Positions 14,713-16,984 of a DNA stretch of 16,984 nt are shown in pieces. The notes under the pieces were generated by a model, which saw nothing but the letters and a program-made list of their open reading frames with translations, did not search any database and was not told the DNA's origin. This DNA is from SZUA-430 sp044375275 (GTDB lineage: Bacteria; Pseudomonadota; Alphaproteobacteria; Micropepsales; Micropepsaceae). Each line of letters starts with the position of its first letter. Position 1 is the stretch's first letter. The DNA lies in NCBI GenBank assembly GCA_044375275.1, contig JBILMZ010000056.1:1-16984 (forward strand), in the 5' to 3' direction. Position numbers and translations under genes: made by a program.

Positions 14713-15162
14713 ATGTTCGAGAAGATCGTCGCCTACCTTGAGACGCGTATGGAAAACAACGCGATCAACCCCCATCCATTCGAGAGAAAGCATGTGGCCG
14801 TCGCAGCGCTGCTCGTCGAAGCCTCACGCCTTGATGGTCACTACGATGCCGTTGAACAGGGCACAGTGATCAGGCTGATCCGCGAAACGCTGAAACTGCC
14901 TGCCGAAGAGGCACGCTCGCTGCTGGAACTCGCCGAGATCCGTCAGGCCAACACCTATGATGACTGGATTTTCTGCAAGGCGATCAACCGAGGCTTTCCC
15001 ATGCAGGACAAGGTCGAGATCCTCGCCAAGCTCTGGGAAGTCGCCATGTCGGATGGACAGCTGCATCGGCTCGAGTCGATGATGCTGGACCGTGTCGCAA
15101 AGGAACTTGAGATTCCGCAAGCAGACGTAGCGCGCGCAAGGAAAGCGGCGGGCGCTCCCTAG
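14713..15162 (+). CDS. TerB-fold (tellurite resistance TerB family) protein
   Basis: A 149-residue all-helical cytoplasmic protein of the TerB-like superfamily. Two related acidic loop motifs, ASRLDGHYDAVEQ near 37-49 and AMSDGQLHRLES near 112-123, mark the internal duplication of the TerB fold and its possible metal-binding sites. FCKAINRGFP and KVEILAKLWEVAMSDG are typical of the stand-alone alphaproteobacterial members. These have no proven role in tellurite resistance, and no terA, terC, terD or terZ gene is present here. The ATG at 14713 has GAGGGA about 10-12 bases upstream. It follows the exporter terminator, so it has its own promoter or depends on read-through. It converges on the nitroreductase gene. 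Confidence 0.8.
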   Translation: MFEKIVAYLETRMENNAINPHPFERKHVAVAALLVEASRLDGHYDAVEQGTVIRLIRETLKLPAEEARSLLELAEIRQANTYDDWIFCKAINRGFPMQDKVEILAKLWEVAMSDGQLHRLESMMLDRVAKELEIPQADVARARKAAGAP

Positions 15163-15198
15163 GGCCTCTGCCCCGTACACCTTGGTTAGAGCGGCTGG

Positions 15199-15870
15199 CT
15201 AGATCCCCTTGAACGTCACGAACGCATCGAGCGGATCTCGCTCGGAGCGCAGGCTGTTGATGGGCGCGGCCGGGTCGATGTACCCGACCGCCATGCCGCA
15301 AAACAGCATCAGTTCGGGCGGAATGTCGAGGAACTCTCCCAGCGTCTTGTGCCAGATCGCCCAGGCTTCCTGAGACGCTGTATGCAAGCCATGTTCGCGC
15401 GCGAGCAGCATGATCGACTGCATGAACATGCCGAGATCAGCCCACTGACCCTGCTGCATCTGGCGATCAATCGCGAAGAACATCGCGCACGGTGCCCCGA
15501 AGAACTCGAAGTTCCGGGAAAACTGCAAAAGCCTTCCGAACTTGTCGTCTCGCGTAACGCCGATCGTGGCGTACATGTCCTCGCCAACCTTGAAGCGGCG
15601 TGACTTGTACGGCTCCTTCAGCTCGGCCGGATAGATGTTGTACTCTGTCCCCTCGCCGCGCGGATTGGCCGAGATCTTGTCCTTCATCAGGAGCTTGAAG
15701 CGCACCATCTCCTCGCCCCCGAGCACCCAGACACGCCAGGGCTGAAGGTTGCCTCCTGAAGGCGCGCGCTTCGCGGTCTCCAGGATCTGCCGGACAAGGG
15801 CGCCGTCAACGGGCTTGTCCAGAAACGCACGGGCCGTAAGCCGTGTATTGATCGCATCACTGACATTCAT
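15199..15870 (-). CDS. Nitroreductase-family FMN oxidoreductase
   Basis: A 223-residue flavoprotein of the nitroreductase family, which uses FMN and NAD(P)H to reduce nitro groups, quinones or enoate-type substrates in the cytoplasm. The FMN phosphate-binding start is R10...R14 (NTRLTARAF), followed by APSGGNLQPW at 36-45. Later come GMFMQSIMLLAREHGLHT and CGMAVGYIDP, both usual for the family, the second at the FMN-contacting C-terminal segment. Length is normal and the ATG at 15870 is the first in frame. It begins 18 bases after the gyrB stop on the same strand, so it is probably transcribed with gyrB. The physiological substrate cannot be inferred. Confidence 0.92.
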   Translation of the reverse strand: MNVSDAINTRLTARAFLDKPVDGALVRQILETAKRAPSGGNLQPWRVWVLGGEEMVRFKLLMKDKISANPRGEGTEYNIYPAELKEPYKSRRFKVGEDMYATIGVTRDDKFGRLLQFSRNFEFFGAPCAMFFAIDRQMQQGQWADLGMFMQSIMLLAREHGLHTASQEAWAIWHKTLGEFLDIPPELMLFCGMAVGYIDPAAPINSLRSERDPLDAFVTFKGI

Positions 15871-15888
15871 GGACGCAAGCCTTCAGGT

Positions 15889-16984
15889 TCAGATGTCCAG
15901 ATTGGTGACAGCCAGGGCATTTTCCTGGATGAACTCGCGCCGCGGTTCGACAATGTCGCCCATGAGCTTCGAGAAAATGTCGTCAGCCGTATCCCCGTGC
16001 GAAACACGCACCTGAAGCAGCGAGCGCACATTGTCGTCCAGCGTCGTTTCCCAGAGCTGTTCCGGGTTCATCTCACCCAGACCTTTGTAGCGCTGCAGGC
16101 TCAACCCCTTCTGGCCCCACGCCAGGATGGCATCGACGAGTTCTCCGGGTCCGCGCACGGCTTTCGTCTCATCGCCACGCGTGATCTCGGCGGACTGGCC
16201 ATAATGCGTGATCAGGTCCTTCGACCATCGGTCAAGCCGACGGGCTTCGGCTGAAGTAACCAGAAGCGTATCGATCGTCACGTCTTCCGTGACACCCCTG
16301 ACCTTGCGCTGGAACAGCAAGGCACCGTCGGAGAGCCGACCTGTCCATCCACGCTCGAGCTCATTCGAAACGGCATCAAGCCGCGCTGCAACCGTCTGGG
16401 CGGCCGCTTCTGCGCGTGCAGGATCTGCCAGCGTTTCGGGATTGAGCGCGCCGGCAATGGCCGCCTGCTCCACGAGGAAGCCAGGATACTTCGCAGACAG
16501 GCTCTGCACCGACGTCTTGACCATGCGCGCAAACTCGGCGACGGCGCCAAGATCCGGACCCGCAAGCTGCTCACCCGTGGCGAGACGCAGGACGGCATCG
16601 CGTATGCCTTCGGCCATCACGAAGATTTCGAATTCGCGCTGGTCCTTCAGGTAACGCTCCGACTTTCCGCGCGTCACCTTGTAGAGCGGCGGCTGCGCGA
16701 TATAGAGGTGCCCGCGCTCGATCAGCTCCGGCATCTGCCGGTAGAAGAACGTGAGAAGCAGCGTACGGATATGCGCACCGTCCACGTCGGCGTCGGTCAT
16801 GATGATGATCTTGTGATAGCGCAGCTTGTCGGCCGAAAACTCTTCACGACCAATGCCGGTTCCAAGCGCGGTGATCAGCGTCGCAATTTCACCCGACGAA
16901 AGCATCTTGTCGAAGCGCGCCCGCTCTACGTTCAGAATCTTGCCGCGCAACGGAAGCACCGCCTGGTTCAAACGGTTGCGTCCC
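15889..16984 (-). CDS. gyrB: DNA gyrase subunit B, C-terminal part (5' end beyond window)
   Basis: The last 365 codons of the ATPase and TOPRIM subunit of DNA gyrase, which introduces negative supercoils. The frame stays open to the right edge. The visible part starts at GRNRLNQAVLPLRGKILN, just before the TOPRIM core. TDADVDGAHIRTLLLTFFYRQ carries the DxD magnesium site that supports DNA cleavage. A domain of about 170 residues lies between KVTRGKSERYLK and the end motif. This Gram-negative GyrB insert separates it from ParE. RYKGLGEMNPEQLWETTLD and VEPRREFIQENAL complete the C-terminus. The ATPase half is not in the window. The nitroreductase gene follows after 18 bases. Confidence 0.97.
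   Translation of the reverse strand, partial: GRNRLNQAVLPLRGKILNVERARFDKMLSSGEIATLITALGTGIGREEFSADKLRYHKIIIMTDADVDGAHIRTLLLTFFYRQMPELIERGHLYIAQPPLYKVTRGKSERYLKDQREFEIFVMAEGIRDAVLRLATGEQLAGPDLGAVAEFARMVKTSVQSLSAKYPGFLVEQAAIAGALNPETLADPARAEAAAQTVAARLDAVSNELERGWTGRLSDGALLFQRKVRGVTEDVTIDTLLVTSAEARRLDRWSKDLITHYGQSAEITRGDETKAVRGPGELVDAILAWGQKGLSLQRYKGLGEMNPEQLWETTLDDNVRSLLQVRVSHGDTADDIFSKLMGDIVEPRREFIQENALAVTNLDI

Noticed and set aside
14713..15162. A tellurite-resistance operon
   Set aside because: Only a TerB-fold gene is present. No other ter genes are nearby, so a resistance function is not supported.
1..16984. CRISPR array, insertion sequence, tRNA or rRNA gene, or phage island
   Set aside because: No regularly spaced repeats, transposase motifs, cloverleaf-like sequence or phage proteins were seen on either strand.

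Overview
This is a GC-rich chromosomal window from an alphaproteobacterium. Three things point there: a RegB/RegA (PrrBA/ActSR) redox two-component pair, an MmcB-family nuclease-fold protein, and alphaproteobacterial-type GyrB and succinate dehydrogenase genes. I cannot name the genus. Almost all genes are chromosomal housekeeping or regulatory types. There are no tRNA or rRNA genes, insertion sequences, phage genes or CRISPR arrays.

Left part (1-4872): the 3' end of a probable M1 aminopeptidase meets sdhA tail to tail. The sdhC-sdhD-sdhA operon runs leftward, and sdhB does not follow it. A HAD-type hydrolase diverges from sdhC. A small VOC-fold protein is encoded on the minus strand, and a YgjP-type zinc metallopeptidase diverges from it.

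Middle (4878-10112): a bifunctional class A penicillin-binding protein runs leftward. An exported ankyrin-repeat protein diverges from it and is followed after 11 bases by regB, then regA. RegB keeps the quinone-site motif GGIENPF and the redox-box cysteine, and RegA keeps the Fis-type recognition helix. The senC gene that commonly sits beside regA is not here. mmcB converges on regA with 3 bases between the stops.

Right part (10142-16984): a protein with a complete E, ExxH, E, ExxH diiron ligand set has a strong terminator behind it. In front of it lie two TGAC...GTCA operator-like palindromes, 24 bp apart, inside its probable promoter. About 420 bp without a believable gene separates these operators from a divergent 12-helix RND/MMPL-type exporter with an enlarged second periplasmic loop. 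The exporter ends in a 26-bp perfect palindrome plus seven T. Two degraded copies of one palindrome arm lie between it and a TerB-fold gene. A nitroreductase follows gyrB on the minus strand and probably shares its transcript; gyrB runs off the right edge.

The least explained part is the diiron gene, its paired operators, the silent spacer and the exporter (10142-14640). It may be a small regulated oxidation and export unit. That is inference from layout only. The other notable arrangement is ank-regB-regA.
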